Source of the DNA: Lateolabrax maculatus
Taxonomy: Eukaryota > Chordata > Actinopteri > Acropomatiformes > Lateolabracidae
Direction of reading: 5' to 3'
NCBI GenBank assembly: GCA_031216445.1
Contig: CM062211.1
Coordinates: 18,205,501-18,269,500 of the forward strand
Length of the DNA: 64,000 bases
Shown: piece after piece, positions 48,401-62,900 of the stretch
Layout: every line of letters starts with the position of its first letter
Position numbering within the stretch: position 1 is the first letter of the stretch
Notes under the pieces: model-generated
The model's database searches: none
Seen by the model: the letters and a program-made list of their open reading frames with translations, nothing else
What the model was told of the DNA's origin: nothing
Position numbers and translations under genes: made by a program

Positions 48401-51400
48401 AAGGCTCCAAATACAGGATATTCGTTTAAGGTCATCAGATATGCAGATGATACCATGCTGTCCTCTTGGGTTCCTCACAGTATTTTAAAGGTTGCATGAA
48501 ATTTTGTCCTTACTTTCTTAATGTGATGTATGTTCTTTAGAACCTCAAAGTTTAAGGTTGAACAGACAAACAGTAAGGAATCAGTGTAAACCAGTGGTTT
48601 CAGTATCAGTTACTGTTTGTGGAAAAAGAGAGTTCTATTTAACAAAACGAGCAGAAGGGCATCACTGTTCCAAATTTGTGATGACTTTATCAGTTGTACT
48701 TTTTAGTTACGTATTACCTCATTCATGTCACGTGGGACTTACCGACTTGTAAATGCCGTTAATGTCAATGTCCAAGACAGAATTACAACTGGTAACTGAA
48801 TAATACAGAAGTCCCTAAAAAAGGAAAATATGGAAGCCTCACATGAGCGAAAGTCTTCTGCCTTAAATAACCTTGTTGAAGGTAATTTTTTTAATTAATA
48901 CTGTGCTATATTGTAACTTAAAAGTATTGCATGATCAACTGTGCAGTCAAATAACTGCCTTGAGCTGTCCAATAATATAACTGATTTTCAAGTTGATAAC
49001 GGAAACGGAAAAAAAGAATAAAGCTGCACTTGACAATTGAGCTATTTCAACTTGATAAAAACATTCTCCTAACTGGCATTTATGCAAACTTGGACAAGAG
49101 TTACATTTGTAAAATAGAGAGCAGATAATGTAAAAACTGTAAGCTGAAAGATCCGCCCTGCCTTTTCACTGTATGCAAAGCTTGTGTTGATTATAGTGGG
49201 ATCACAGCCTCTCCCAGAACATACTCAGAGGTTGTAAAATTAGGTTGTAAGCGTTAGTAGAACAGTTTCTAGGTTCTTCCAGACTTTGCATAACACCCAG
49301 GTGAGGAAAACACGGAAAATAGCTGCTGACCCAAGTCTGGCCCACTTCCTCAACTTCCTTCCCACTGGTTGAAATTAAACTGTTTTGAAGTCCTGAACTT
49401 CGAAAACTGCCTCCCTTCACCATGCACCTTGCAATTAGGTGAAGTTGCACCAGAACCCGTACTCTGTCAACAGCTGTTAATAAACATGACCAGCACGAGC
49501 TTCATTCCTCAACAACTGATCCTCGGAGAGTTTTATTCTCCAAAACAGAAGCAGAACAACCTTTATTCTCCCAAAACTGATTGGGAAACAGTTTTTCCCC
49601 CCCAAACAGACCTAGAATGGGCTTTATTTTCTAAAACAAAACAACCAGAATGAGGTTTATTCCCACTGCTGACAGACCTCTGAACACAGCAAACTGGAAA
49701 ACACTGAGCAGAGCTTTTCCTCAAAGGAAATACCCGTGAGTTATAATTCTTTAGCCCATTAAATACAAATCACATATCTTGAGATAATGAGATAATTAAT
49801 GTGTGATCATGAGCTAGTTTGCTCTGTTAACACAACAAAATAATCCCAAGATAATGTCTTGTTATCTTGAGTGTAACAAGATAATTAAGTCATGATTGTA
49901 AAGTGAACTTTTATGGAAATATTCAACGAATGATATCAGATCTAAGAGCAGTACACAGCAGTATTTTATAGTTTTAGCACTTGAAGCACCCCGGCAGTAC
50001 CGTACCTGTCTTGTTGTTGATCCAGATGAGGCTCTCTGAACAAACAGTGGATGCATTTCCCACAGCGACCGTCAATGGGACCTGCCACTGTAAACTACAG
50101 AGAGGGAGAGTGATGTCAGTAATGGTCGGTGGAATTGGATTGAGTTTTATTGCCTCAGTTATCAGATAGAGAGACATTAGAGAATGAGAGAGTGATGGTC
50201 AGTGGCGATCATTCAACATCAGTCAGCTGGAAATGGAGCGAGCGACACTGGCTGTGTCATGGGGGGGGGGGGCAGAGAGTGAGTGTAATAGCTGCTGCAG
50301 TCAAGTGGAAGTGGCTGAGGGTTATTGTGTTTTTCAGAGAGCCGGAGAGGTTAAATGTGCTGTGAAAACGGCATGTTTTTTACATTTTCAGATCAATTTA
50401 AAAGACAAATAATGGCTCCTTTGCTGCTTAAGGGAATTCCCCAAACTATCAGACTCATAGAAGCTTTTAAAAAACCAACTGATTATCTCAAAATTGCATC
50501 ACAGCTGAGCTTAAACAAGGCTGTTTTTCTTAGTTCCTGATAAGTGGTTTTTGAACAGCAGCAAGATAGACAGAATGATGTGGGAGTAATTCGGCTCTGC
50601 AGAATATTATAATATAAAATATACAATGTATAGTAAAAAAAAGTGTGTTCTATGCCAATGTAATTTAAGTTAATTAAACCATTTTCCTAATGATGTGAGA
50701 AACTCCAAGTCTCATTTTAGGAGAATTATTTGATAATTTAATTTTAAATTGTAAATCAGTCCCATTCAGTCACGAAAATCACCATTACTGATGCAAATGT
50801 TGCCCCCTTCTCTTCTCAATCTTTCTAGTTTTTTTTAACCTGCATAAATTAGGTGTTTTATTTAGCCATTTCTTAATTCTTAACATTTACAGACATAATA
50901 ACTATACATTTTTCTGTTTTAATTAAATTTGACCCAGTGTTGCTGTTATTTTATATATTACTTTTAGGTTATTCATCCAAACACCTCAAATCCGTCACAA
51001 ATGTATGTTAAGTTGTACTAAACAATGCATATCACATTCAAAACTGTGACACAAATATTATTAACGATCAGTAACAAATAGTGACAGTAAGTTTAAAAAG
51101 AGGTAGAGTTCATGATAACAGTTGGAGTTCGGATGGGCACTGGGTAAAGTTAACGCAGTATTATGTTGACAACCATCTGCTGTACTTAGAACCAAAGTGA
51201 TGTTCCTGCTAAAACAACCATCTTTATCTCAGAATCAGAATCAGGTTTATTGCCTCTGTATTTTGGTGCGTAACAATGGCTCTCCCTTTGTCTTTCACAT
51301 TAGAACTCGTAGAGGTTGTTGGTGTGGGGGGGCTTCACTGTAGGTTTGGAGATGGTGATCTGTCTGATAGACCACTCCAGACAGAAGCAGACTGGCTGAG

Positions 51401-53557
51401 ACCTGGTGTTGAAGTTTCTCCCACCGCCTTGCTGTCCCCACTGAGTGCGTACATATGAGCAGCTGTTTTGCTATTCGCATTTGTATGTTAGAGTATGAGA
51501 TGTGTGTGTGTGTTATTGACTTGCTTTAGCAGCAACATTTTGATTACGTTAATTTATATAAATGATGGACCTATGGAGCACAGCTACAGCAGCTGCAACG
51601 ATCAGCATATACAATGAATCTGTTCAGCCCCAGTGATGCTGTGTTATGTTATCTGTCAAGTGTTATGACAGCTTTCGCAGCCCTGTACACAATTATGTAC
51701 TTATGTGTAAGAAAACGAAAATCACTTGAAGCTTACAAGAGGGCAAACAGACATAGTTATGTGTGCTCAAGCCATTAAGGGGTGACTGCTCCATTAAATG
51801 AACATGACATATGAGATTATGTGTTGAATGTTCCTTCCAAGTATAACAGGACAGGAATACTTTGCATAGTGTCCATTATTGCATTCAAATTTTTAATATA
51901 CTGCATAAATATTGGTTAAAATGATGGTTTATTTAGGTATCCAGTAGATTTTACAGCACATACAAAACACCAATACACATAAAAATATAAGTATGGAAAC
52001 ACAAGAATAAATAACCCAGCAGTGAAGTCTAGCTATCAGAATGCCTACAGAGAGCTGTCTCTATGAGAGTATATGCTGATGGAGGTAGTGCAAATGTAAA
52101 GTGATTAAAAAGCAGAGGTGGCTAGTGCACACATTCTTTACTCCAGTAGAAGTACAGATACTTGTGTAAAAACTTGGCACGCAATGATGCAAAAAAAAAA
52201 AAAAAATCCCCTCAAATGCATTAAAACTAAAGTAAGAAGCCTGTTTTGAAAATGTGAGGAGCAGAAAGTTCAGATATTTGAGTTCAAATGTAGAAAAATA
52301 AACACTCAAGTAAAGTACAGATACTTGAAAACTCTACTAAGTACAGTAACAAACTTACGTACTTTGTTACTTTCCACCTCTGTTAAAAAGTAAAAACAGT
52401 GCAAGAATAATGATCACTATGGATAATAATAAGAAGATAATAGATCAATATTTAAACAAATGGTGCATAAGTGACTGACAGCTCAGCAGCCTAATGACAG
52501 GATGCAGGTGAGTCTCTGGGAGGGGTTGTGTATCCGTGTACAAAAGACTAAAGGCTTCCACAGTCTGTCTGTTGAGCAGGACTGAGACAGCCTGGTGAAT
52601 GTGCCGTGCAGAGGACGGCGGGCCAGCGACTCTCCCAGCGCACCTCTCCCGCCCATGACAGTAATTAGTAAAAACTAATTTGGACTGATTTATATGAACT
52701 ATTTGAAACGCTGAACTGATTTTCTTCCCCAGTAGAAACCAATCAGATAAAATCTTTGCATTTAGAGGCAATTCAGCAGCCTACAGTACTATGAAAGCCA
52801 GTCAGATATAAAACAGCTGAAGAAGCAGCTGGTTTGCAGCTCTGCAACGTAACAACGTTTAGGTGGGAAATATTGTACTTTTCACTCAACTAATTTATCT
52901 GACAGCTTTAATATGTCACATACAAAACATGTATGATTAATTTATAAAATATGACACTTTCAATTAAATTACACAACAACATTGAAAAGCTACTTGCAAA
53001 TAAAAAAATGTGTTAAAATATAACACAGAAGGAAGGCAGTGTTATAAAGTGCATTTTGCTGAAAATTTTATTGTACTTCCAGACATTTTTCGAGGCAGAA
53101 CGTTTCATTTTAATGGAGTATTATTTTATTGCGTGTTGGCACTTTTAAAGGAGGCGTGTGAGTTTCACTGCTGTTGGTTTAAATGTAAATCTGCAAAACG
53201 CAAAGAGCTTTAACCTTGTAAATAATAACAATGTGTGCAGAGAGGGTTAGTTGACTCCTAAGAGCTCGTTAGGAACAAATGGCTTCTTTGTGCTTTTTAT
53301 TCGTGTCTGGTAGATGTGGTTTAAATACACACACACACACACACGTAGACTGCAGCAGCCTCATTTGAATCCGAACAGTTACTGTATATGAACACTAATG
53401 ACACTAATAAAAGTGAGACCTTCTCTTTACTTCCATTAAAACCTTCAGAGACTTAATTGGACTCATTTTGATCAAATTGATTCATATTTTAATTTAAGTG
53501 GATTTTAATTACAGACAGCAAACAATTAATTCATCCATTTAAGAAGAGCGTGTACGT

Positions 53558-53606
<49 letters not shown>

Positions 53607-53768
53607 TTAGGGGTCACTGCAACACAATCAGGCGGAGAAAGACCCATTTACCAACCCCGTAACGACCATCTGTCGCCGCGGGCAACTGGAGCTCAATACC
53701 GCTGCCTAGCAACCAAATATTTAATCTGATATTTATATCAATGTGATTGACAAGAGTGCACCTCAATT

Positions 53769-53804
<36 letters not shown>

Positions 53805-53944
53805 AATTACACACACAGCTGCATGGGCAGTGGAATGTGTTTATTAATATTTGATTGAAATGTAGCCAGTTTATTTCGGACAACAGTGTGTGTGTGTGTG
53901 TTTTCAGCTGGTTTCTGCTTTTGATTAATAAACCATTAACTCTG

Positions 53945-53993
<49 letters not shown>

Positions 53994-56900
53994 TAGGTAG
54001 GGACAAAGGCAGCATGACTGTGTTGATCCATCAACAGGGGAAACTTAAACTCTTCACCTCCCCGTCCCTTCTCTTCCCTCATCTTCCGCCATTTAAAAAC
54101 CATGTTAACCCCTTTTGTATTTGCCATTTCAAGTATCTTCAAATTTAAACTTTCATTAAAAAAATAGGCCCATGAGCACTTCTGATGCCAGGATCAGAAG
54201 ATCCGAGGATATCAGCACACTTCACGATCCCAACATGTGTTATAAAATGCAATTCGTGAAAGAAAGCGCTCTATGATGGGTCAGAGAATGTGTAGTCTGC
54301 CATGTTTTCTTGGCCACGTCATGACAGAAATATCTTAATTTACTGCCCTTTTTTATAGGGACAAGTATACAGCACATTGTCACTTGATGGGGCTTTAAAA
54401 TACAGAAAACTCAACAAAATAAAAATATGTGCAAAACAGCAGAAAACATAAACAACAATATAATAAAATTACCATAAAACTCACTGACAAGCAGCGGATC
54501 ATTCAGGACTACTTCATCCAGGATCTTGGTTAGGGATTTATGGGGGAGTTTATGGTGGAGTTACAAACAACAGTTTATCCATCCACCCAGTGAGTCTGTG
54601 CGTGTTTTTTCCAGCTGTAGCAGAGCTTAACAGGTGAGCACAGGTTTTGGTTTTGGGGGCAATCTCACTGCGACAAATACAATGCGACACTGAATATTAA
54701 TTTTATGTAAACTGTCAATAAATAAAACGCATTTATATACATTCACAAATGTGTTTTCATGCTTCTGAAATGCAAGTGGAACTGAAAAAAAAAATAGAAA
54801 AGAGAATGGAGTAGAGAAGACTAAAATAGAAGTGTATCTTTCCCGTCAGACATATATGACAAGTACGACTACAAAATGCCACATTAGTTGTCTGTTTTTA
54901 TGTCACAGTTTTTCTACATTTAAATCATTTTTGTCAAATACTTTGTGATATCTGCTTCAGGAAGGTGAAGCCGTGTATAAATAAACTTTTCCTTCCTTAA
55001 AACTGTGCTTCTGTGGACTCATGAATAATTCATCACTGTCCTGTTTAGCTTTAAAGCTAATTAAATCAAACACACAGCCTCTCGTCCTCCAATCACTCTG
55101 TTTCCCTGTCGGGTGGCTTCTTTTCTCTTTAGCTACAGCCACAGAGACGAGTTGTGATGTGTTAAAGTCCTGAGATCCTGTCTGATTTATTTTCAGTATC
55201 ATTAGCTCGACCTTATCTTCAGCTCACGCTGTCCTCTGGTTTCTCCTTGTCTCTCCGTCTGTCAGCTCAGTTCTTTAAAAAAGCATTTGTTTGCCTCACT
55301 GCGTCAGTTGTTTGATGGTGGGAAAATAAAAGACAAATTTGAAATGGTCTCCCCTTAAAACCGCTAGAGACTGGAGGAAGAGAAGAATGTTAAGGGTTTG
55401 ACAAAAAAAAAAGAAAAGAAAAATACTGTGATCTTTAAAATGTCACCTTAACACTTTAAGTTAAAAATGCAACAAAAAATTTGAAAAAAAAATAAAATTA
55501 AAAGCTTCCTTACCGACATCATTGACTTTAATGGCACAGATGACGTGATATATAAAACTTTAAATGCACAGTTTGTAATTTCTGCCGCTACGTCCATGGT
55601 CAAAACAATCCCACTAAAAATAACTTTATGAGCATTGTTGTGTTGTTGTAATGTAATAACGTTATCGTATGCATTATTTTGGTGGCTGGCATGAGCCACT
55701 TGCCATACGGTAGTAGCACATCGTAGTAAACTAGATCGATATTGAAACATCATATCAATAAATTAAGTCTATATTGGATAACTGTGTTTCAAAAAGATAA
55801 TTAATGAAAAAAATATGCTGTGTGGCAAAAGAAAATGAGTATAGTTCTGTTACATTGTATGATGTAAACTGTGTTTAACATTGTTGTGTCAACTTTAGAC
55901 ATTTTAATGCGGATGTGTGCAAAATGTTATATATTATACCTTTAAATGTCCCTCAGAGGAATGAATGTGTCTAACTTCAGGTTGCTTTTTTAAGTAGTAA
56001 GGTGCAAGTAACTGGAAACCCGTCCTCGCCTGTTCAGTGTTGTTATGAAGAACTTTTAGAAAACCAAATTATTGTGTGATCTGTTGTCCTGGTTGTTTCC
56101 TTTGAATTCAACTAAAGATGTTAAATATCTCTGCGACTTAGATAGCACGCTTTATAGATAAGAACACTCCATACCTTCTAGATGTCATTGATGACTCCTG
56201 ATCTTTTCAAATAATCATAGTGGTTGAGTTTGTGAGCTGTCTTGAAGCTGGTGGCAGCAGCATTAGCATACAGGGTATCTCTGTAGTCTAGTCTATAGAT
56301 GGAATTGTGGATTGTATGATGTATTTTTTGTCTATAAGCTCTCTTCTGATGTATCAATCCAATTAGAATCTATAGTTATTGAGTTTTTATAGGAAAATCT
56401 GCTATCTAACCAAATGTCTAGGTACTCATAATGCTGTTCAGTATACATATGGCATTGCAGTGCTCACTTAGAAAGTATATAAATAATGTGTAGAGTAAAA
56501 AGCAGGGTGCCTGGGGCACTGACCGTGAACTACAGTGTCCCAAGTTTGAGTCTGGGATGTTTGTTTCATGTTCCCATCTCCCTCACTCCTCATTTCCAGT
56601 TGGCTGTTCAGTGATATTTCAATTTCTTCATAAGTATTTCAGTATAGTTCAAAGAATTATATGTTTCCCTGTGTGCAAATAAAAAAAATTATAATAAATA
56701 AATCAGGAGTTTAAGTCAACAGTGTGTTAACACTGTGGGACGCTGCTGTGCTTCTGAACACAACGCCACAGGATCAAACAGCACTGTCGGCTTCTGATCG
56801 AATCCACCGCTGCTGTTCAGCTCTGACGACAGTTCAGCTAAAAGCACCACAACAGTTTCTTTTTACAAGTGTTGGTGAACGCCCCGGGACCAGCGAGTGT

Positions 56901-59900
56901 GTCTGAACGCTGCCCCATGAGACTAAGCAAGAGCAAAAGAAAGAGTTCAGCTCCACCTACAACAAACAGCTTCAGTTCATCAGCTGAAGAGACCTCGGGA
57001 GCGACTGTGCAGAGGAGCTCAAGTGAAACACAAAATGCTCCAGATGAAAGAAGAAAAAAGAGAACAGAGGAGGGGAACATAAAAAGGTAAAGAAACTTTT
57101 GGTGAGAAACTGAGTAGGTCAGTGATTGTAAATGTCAGCTACAGTAGAAAAACATGACAGAAAGAAAAGAAAAAAAGAACTGAAAAGAAAAGGAAAGAAA
57201 AGAACTGAACAACAGGTGAAAAAAGAGGAAAGGCACTGATGAAGTATTGATGGAGGAGAAAGTGGGTCGATAAAACAGCGAAGAGAATAAACTCCAGACG
57301 TTGTGAAGGATGTGAATAAAACATCAAGCGAATCAAATATAAATGAAATATAAATGATGTAAAGGTGGTAAAGAATGTGAAGAAAAGTGCTATTTCAGGA
57401 GAAAATGGAGGACAAACTTAGTGCTTATTGAGGTGTGAAACAAAGAGTTCGAGGAGGATTCTTCCAGTGGTAAATGAATGAATCATATGAAGAACAGTCT
57501 AAAGGCCGGCTACTGTCCCTAGAAACTGCAATTTTCCAGAACAATTATTCTTAGCACCAAACAAGTAGCAGGGTTTAAAATTTAAAATTTATCCTGAGGG
57601 TCGCTGTAAACCAAAGGTCAGGGGTCACAGTCTGAAGTCACTGTTGTCACTCATGGTAACAAACTTTAATTAATATCACCAAAACCTCTGATTCCTGAGG
57701 TGTAGACACTTAAATTGGGCGAAGCTAGGACCCAGCGGATTTCTATCATTCTTGCGTCTTGTCTGTAGACCAATCACAGCCTGAGTTCAACTGTAGTCAG
57801 ACCGAAATTTGTACAATATTCAGGATAAACAGAAGGGGACAGGAAGAAGCATGCGTATGGTTGTAGTTTGTTTGTTACTGGCAGGGTCAGGAATTTTGCT
57901 CATGTCTTTGTGTCAATTTGACAAAAGCTTTTGATTCTGTAGTTTGAAATTTGTTAGGGCTCCATTTTGTTGACAAAACAATATCAAAAGTTTCCAGAGC
58001 CCAAAGTTGTCATATAATTGTATATTTGTTTTAAATTGTTCTATCTGCAGTGATAAATGGAATCCTAGCAGCTGTAAGCCACAAATGTTTTGTATGTATC
58101 CTACTTAATAAATTGCTTTAATCAATAACTCTCTGCATCACCTGCTGTTTGTTCTTGTTAATTTATCCTCCCTGTTAAAAAGGTCAAAGGTCATTACCAT
58201 ATAATAACTTGGAAAAACGACCATCCACTTCAGACTTTATTCACAGTATGAAACTGATTTTAAACTTAGTCCAACCTGTTGTTGTTCCTGAGTTCCTGCC
58301 CGTACAGGAAGTGCTCCTGGTTGACAGTGATGTAATGAGTGGGGAGCTGCTCTGATTGGTTCTTGCTGATGGTAACAACAGGGTAGCCCATTTGTAGAGT
58401 CCACCTGTCCATCATCACTCCGATGTCGATGTCCCGCCCCTCTGAACGCATGGCCTAGACAAAACACAACTTATTAATAATCAATGACTAATAATGACTA
58501 ATTTACACATATTACGCAATGATTATTTAAATCATTAATTAGGTCATTACCCATCGTCAATGACCGGGTAAAAGGTTACTCAATATTTAGTTCAAAGTCA
58601 CTTAATTACAGTAGCGACTTTCAGGTAATTTGAGATCTGCTTGGCTGGGAGCTAATCAAAGAGCAGTCGGTATAACGAACATCACTAACGAAGATGAATC
58701 CAATCAAACAGACTCTTTCCCTGTGTGAAGGACAAACAGGAAAACAAGCCTGGCCGCCACCTGTCAGTCATGTTACCGTGGCAACGAGACTCTCCTCATC
58801 TCCGTCTCATCAAGTCGGCCTTAACGAGCGTCTCTACGGCCTTCATTAGAGCTGCTTCGTTAAATAATTAACAGCTTCAGTCAATCTAGCTGCTTCGTCC
58901 CTGAAGAGCCACATGCGGAACAATTTAAATCCCTGCTGGACGGCGAGAAACTAACGCTGCACGGTGAGAGGCATTACCGCTACGCCCCGAAGCCGTTGAG
59001 CCAGGGGAGGACCGATGGTTTGAAAACCAGACGGGTGTAAGTTGTTACCTGAGACATTTTGCTCCACAGGTCGTCTCTGGCTGCGTTGCTGTACATGTGA
59101 CTCAGCAGGTAATCCTGAAAACAAAAACAGAAAACTGATCAGCCTACAGAGCTTAAACACACCATGTGACAGGAAGGGACATTATTTGGTAGACTGTGGT
59201 CAGCACAACCTTCAGCTGTGTCCAACATCATCATGCATACCTGATCTCAATGATAAATATACATTGTAAATAACACAATATACATTTTGAAAGAAATTAA
59301 ACAAATGAGAAAATGACAAAATGTTCATGTTGAATACATCTACTAGCATTGACTGCAACCAGTAGCGGCTTTTCCATTTATGTTCATACAACTAAAACAT
59401 GTTTACGTATGTTTAGGAAAAGATTGTGGTCTTGGCTCAATGTTAAAAACTTTTTAATGTGGAGTAAACTTGATTGACCGGTGATCGCCTGCAGAAGGGT
59501 TAGAGAGACGGTATCACAGAAAACCAACAAAATCTACCTGCATCAGAAAACCTGACAGAGAAAACACAAGCAGCCCAAGCTGACCAATCACATCCCCACA
59601 GATCGCCATAGCCACATGGCTGTGTGAAGAGGCTCTGCAGCAGATCCTTTATTTCAGTAAAAGTATCCATATAACAATGTAAAAATACCCAAATTGAGCC
59701 AACAATAAGGGAACACATTTCAAAGCATCTAAAAGTGTTTGGTACTTAATGTTTGAAAATCAGTCTCTGTGACATGAAAAGCCAGCAGGACTTGGTGGTG
59801 CAGTGAGTTTAGTGCCTGTGTTGAGTCTAAAGGGCTTTGGGCTCAATCCCTGCTCTGACTTCAAACCATAAGTAGTATTTTCTAAGTTAATGAACAAGGT

Positions 59901-62900
59901 GGAGTCTCAAAAGCTCCCAGAGAGAATCTCCCAGTTCAAAAAGGGACTTTCAACCTGTAATTCATCAGTGATGATTGCGTTGGGTTTGATCCTTGACTGT
60001 TCCCCAAACTTATTTCCGCTGCAGTGGGTTGGGGTTATAAAAGCTCAGGGATGTTGGTGGATTGTTGGGGGTTTATAATAAAACAAGAAAAGACCGGAAG
60101 GTAGTACAAGATAACACAGAACACCGGCAGAGAAGGAGCGTTAATCTGCTTCTCAGTGATAGAGAAGATTCCTCTGTCCTGTGTGTGTGTGGACTTCTAC
60201 TTGTTACATAGTGAGGACCCGAAGTTTTAAACCACCAGAGTGAGGACATTTTAGAGAAGTGAGGACATTTTGGCGTGTCCTTACAACTTCAAAGGGCTGT
60301 TTGAGGGTTAAGATTTGGTTTTAAGGTTACGGTTATTAGGTTAATGTGGGGTTAGGCATTTATTTGCGATGGTTAAGGTTCGGGGAGCTGGGAAATGCAT
60401 TAAATCAATGAGGGTCCTCACAAGTATAGAAGTACAAGGATCTGTGTGTGTGTGTGTGTGTTTGTGTGTAAAAAATCCTCAAAAACAGTCAGTCAGTCGT
60501 CATGAGGTGTATGGAGGTTGATAAGACAAGAAGAAGCTCTTTATTGGAACAAGATGACACACATGATAAGTACACGATGTGTGTTTATGTGTGTGTGGCT
60601 TATGACTCTGTCACCTTTACTAAAGCTGACAGGAACAGAGATAACCCCCCCCCCCCCCCAACACAGAGTCTGATCCTGACATAAAAACCGAGTTTAGCAG
60701 CATGATACACCAAAGCTGTTTTCTACAACAAGCACTCTGTCAGAAAAAAAGTGGGCATGACTGATAACAGTTTCATTAAGAAATCTGTTATCAGCAGCTG
60801 TGAAGGAGAAAGATTCCTGGCGCTGTAGCACACAGGACTGTTTTCTCACATTTGAGGATGGCATGAACCTCGGCCTCCGTTGCCCGTCAGCACAGCAAAC
60901 ACATCGAGGCCGCAACAGGACGCTTTTTAAATCTGGCTTTTCCTGCAGCCAGCTGGGCTCCTCTGAGATTTAAATACTGCTTAAACAAACTCACTGTTTG
61001 TAAAGGCTGTTATTTACATGGACAACAGGCCATATCAGTAATTCTTAATGAGGTTCTAAAGTTTACGCCACATTCTCATCATTACTGGAGCTGCCATAAT
61101 TGCCAGTTTCTGACCTGTGCATGTTATTCACATCAACATTCAAGTCAAATTAAGGCTGACAAACACTCACGCATCTGACTCTGTGGTCAACATTACAGAA
61201 AAGGTGAACAAATATTGATGTTTCGACTCAGTCCCAAACCCAAACCTAATTACTGTAGTATTATTATGTCAGTGCACAATATTTAACCCTCACATGACCA
61301 ACAATCATTGGCCATCTGGAGTTGTCCACTGATGTGTACGCTTACATGCATATTGTAAACATGGGAATGTTTCCCATCTCTGCCATCCATCCTGTACGAC
61401 GTGGGCACGGCATTACGAGTGTTTACCAAAATAAAAGGGACGCTGTCTGAGCCCATGTCTGTGAATCCATATCTACTGTAGGAGCCTACGAATGCCATCA
61501 CCATTGGTTTAAAATGTTTAAAGATATTTTGAGCACTTTTTTGAATTTAATGCATAAAATACAATATTTCACTGTACTATTTGAAGCCATGTCAAAATTA
61601 CGGCACAGAATTTCAAACTTTTCCGGGTACTCTCAAAGCCAACTCCATTAACTAACATAACAGTATGTATTTTCTTATCAAGTGTCAAGAAAAGTGCCTT
61701 AATTTTTGTAACAATATCATAAATATCATTATCAAATAACGTGAACTGTCACCACCACAAATGTCCAGAATGAAGCAGTTGCAGTTGGTCTGCATGGTTT
61801 ATGTTATATTTTTCACTAAACATCTGGTTAGAGTGTATTTTCTTTGCAGAGGGAACGTGAACTACTGAAGAATTATTTTCCCAAGATGTTTTTTTTTTTA
61901 ACGCAGCTGAAGATTGAGAGTAATGCTCTCATTAGGTAGTGTGTCGTAATGCTCAGCACATTATATATGGACTTAACATGCACACACATGCAGTATTCTC
62001 TGTGTATTCTGCTGCTGCATCAGCAGTGTTTTATATAGAATCTGGTTCTCAGTGTGTTCCAGGTCACTGACAGTTTTGGAGGAAAATCAGGGCATAGTGT
62101 GTGTGTGTGTGTGTGTGTGTGTTTCCACGACTGTATTCAGAACAACTATATTTAACCCACTTTCACCTTAAATCATATGATATCATTTTAACTGTAACTG
62201 CCACATGATTTCCCCCCAGTTTTGTGGATATAAAGTGCCTTGTTGCTGTAAAATCAACTCTAACTGACAAAGTTGATTGCAGTTTCTGCTCTTCTGATGT
62301 TTCTAACACATTAACATTAATCCGTGTGAGCCGTCAGAGAGCCAGTTAGCAGCTATATACAGCTGAACGATAAATAATGCAGCGCACTCTGTCATTAACA
62401 CCACTAATGTTATCTGCTCCGCAGTATGTTGTAGTGGTTAAAGTCAACAAGGCAAATTCGTGACTGTTCTGTTGCTAATTTAAAACCTCAAGAGTAGAAC
62501 AGACATCAATATTATCAAAGGCCCCCCCCCCAAAAAATGTGTCCCCTCAAAAACTCTCTGATTCATGTTTCATCACTTTGTACAACAGCCAGCGCTGCCA
62601 GACTCTGCCATGGATCAATTTATTGAATTCTACTTTGAACTTGTCCCTAAGTAATGTGCCAGGGAATTAGAAAACATAATTCCAGGGAACTTATGGTGCC
62701 TCATTAAACTGACATTTTTTTTTATTTTGAAACCGAGTGCCTTTAGGAGGCGTTCAGTTTTTTTAAGGGGGAATTTGGAAGTTTTAGAAAAGGGAATTAG
62801 GTAAGTTTATTTTCCACAACTAAAAATGTACACTTTTGTATTTTATAGTCTCATTTCAGTATTTTCAAACTATGTATTTAAATTTAACAAGTTTTAGCCC

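Larger units (their letters stand above)
48326..50005 (-). other. trhde intron e-f
   Basis: 1.7 kb, including the degenerate 40-bp tandem repeat at 49495 and a possible LINE remnant at 48431. Confidence 0.85.
50095..58275 (-). other. trhde intron d-e
   Basis: 8.2 kb, the largest complete intron here. Holds the hAT MITE, a LINE-tail-like motif, TG/CA runs at 53.5-54.0 kb and a SINE fragment at 56504. Confidence 0.85.

Noticed and set aside
56724..57090. Two overlapping plus-strand frames (60 and 73 codons)
   Set aside because: Within trhde intron d-e, running into an AG-rich tract; no motif and antisense to the gene.
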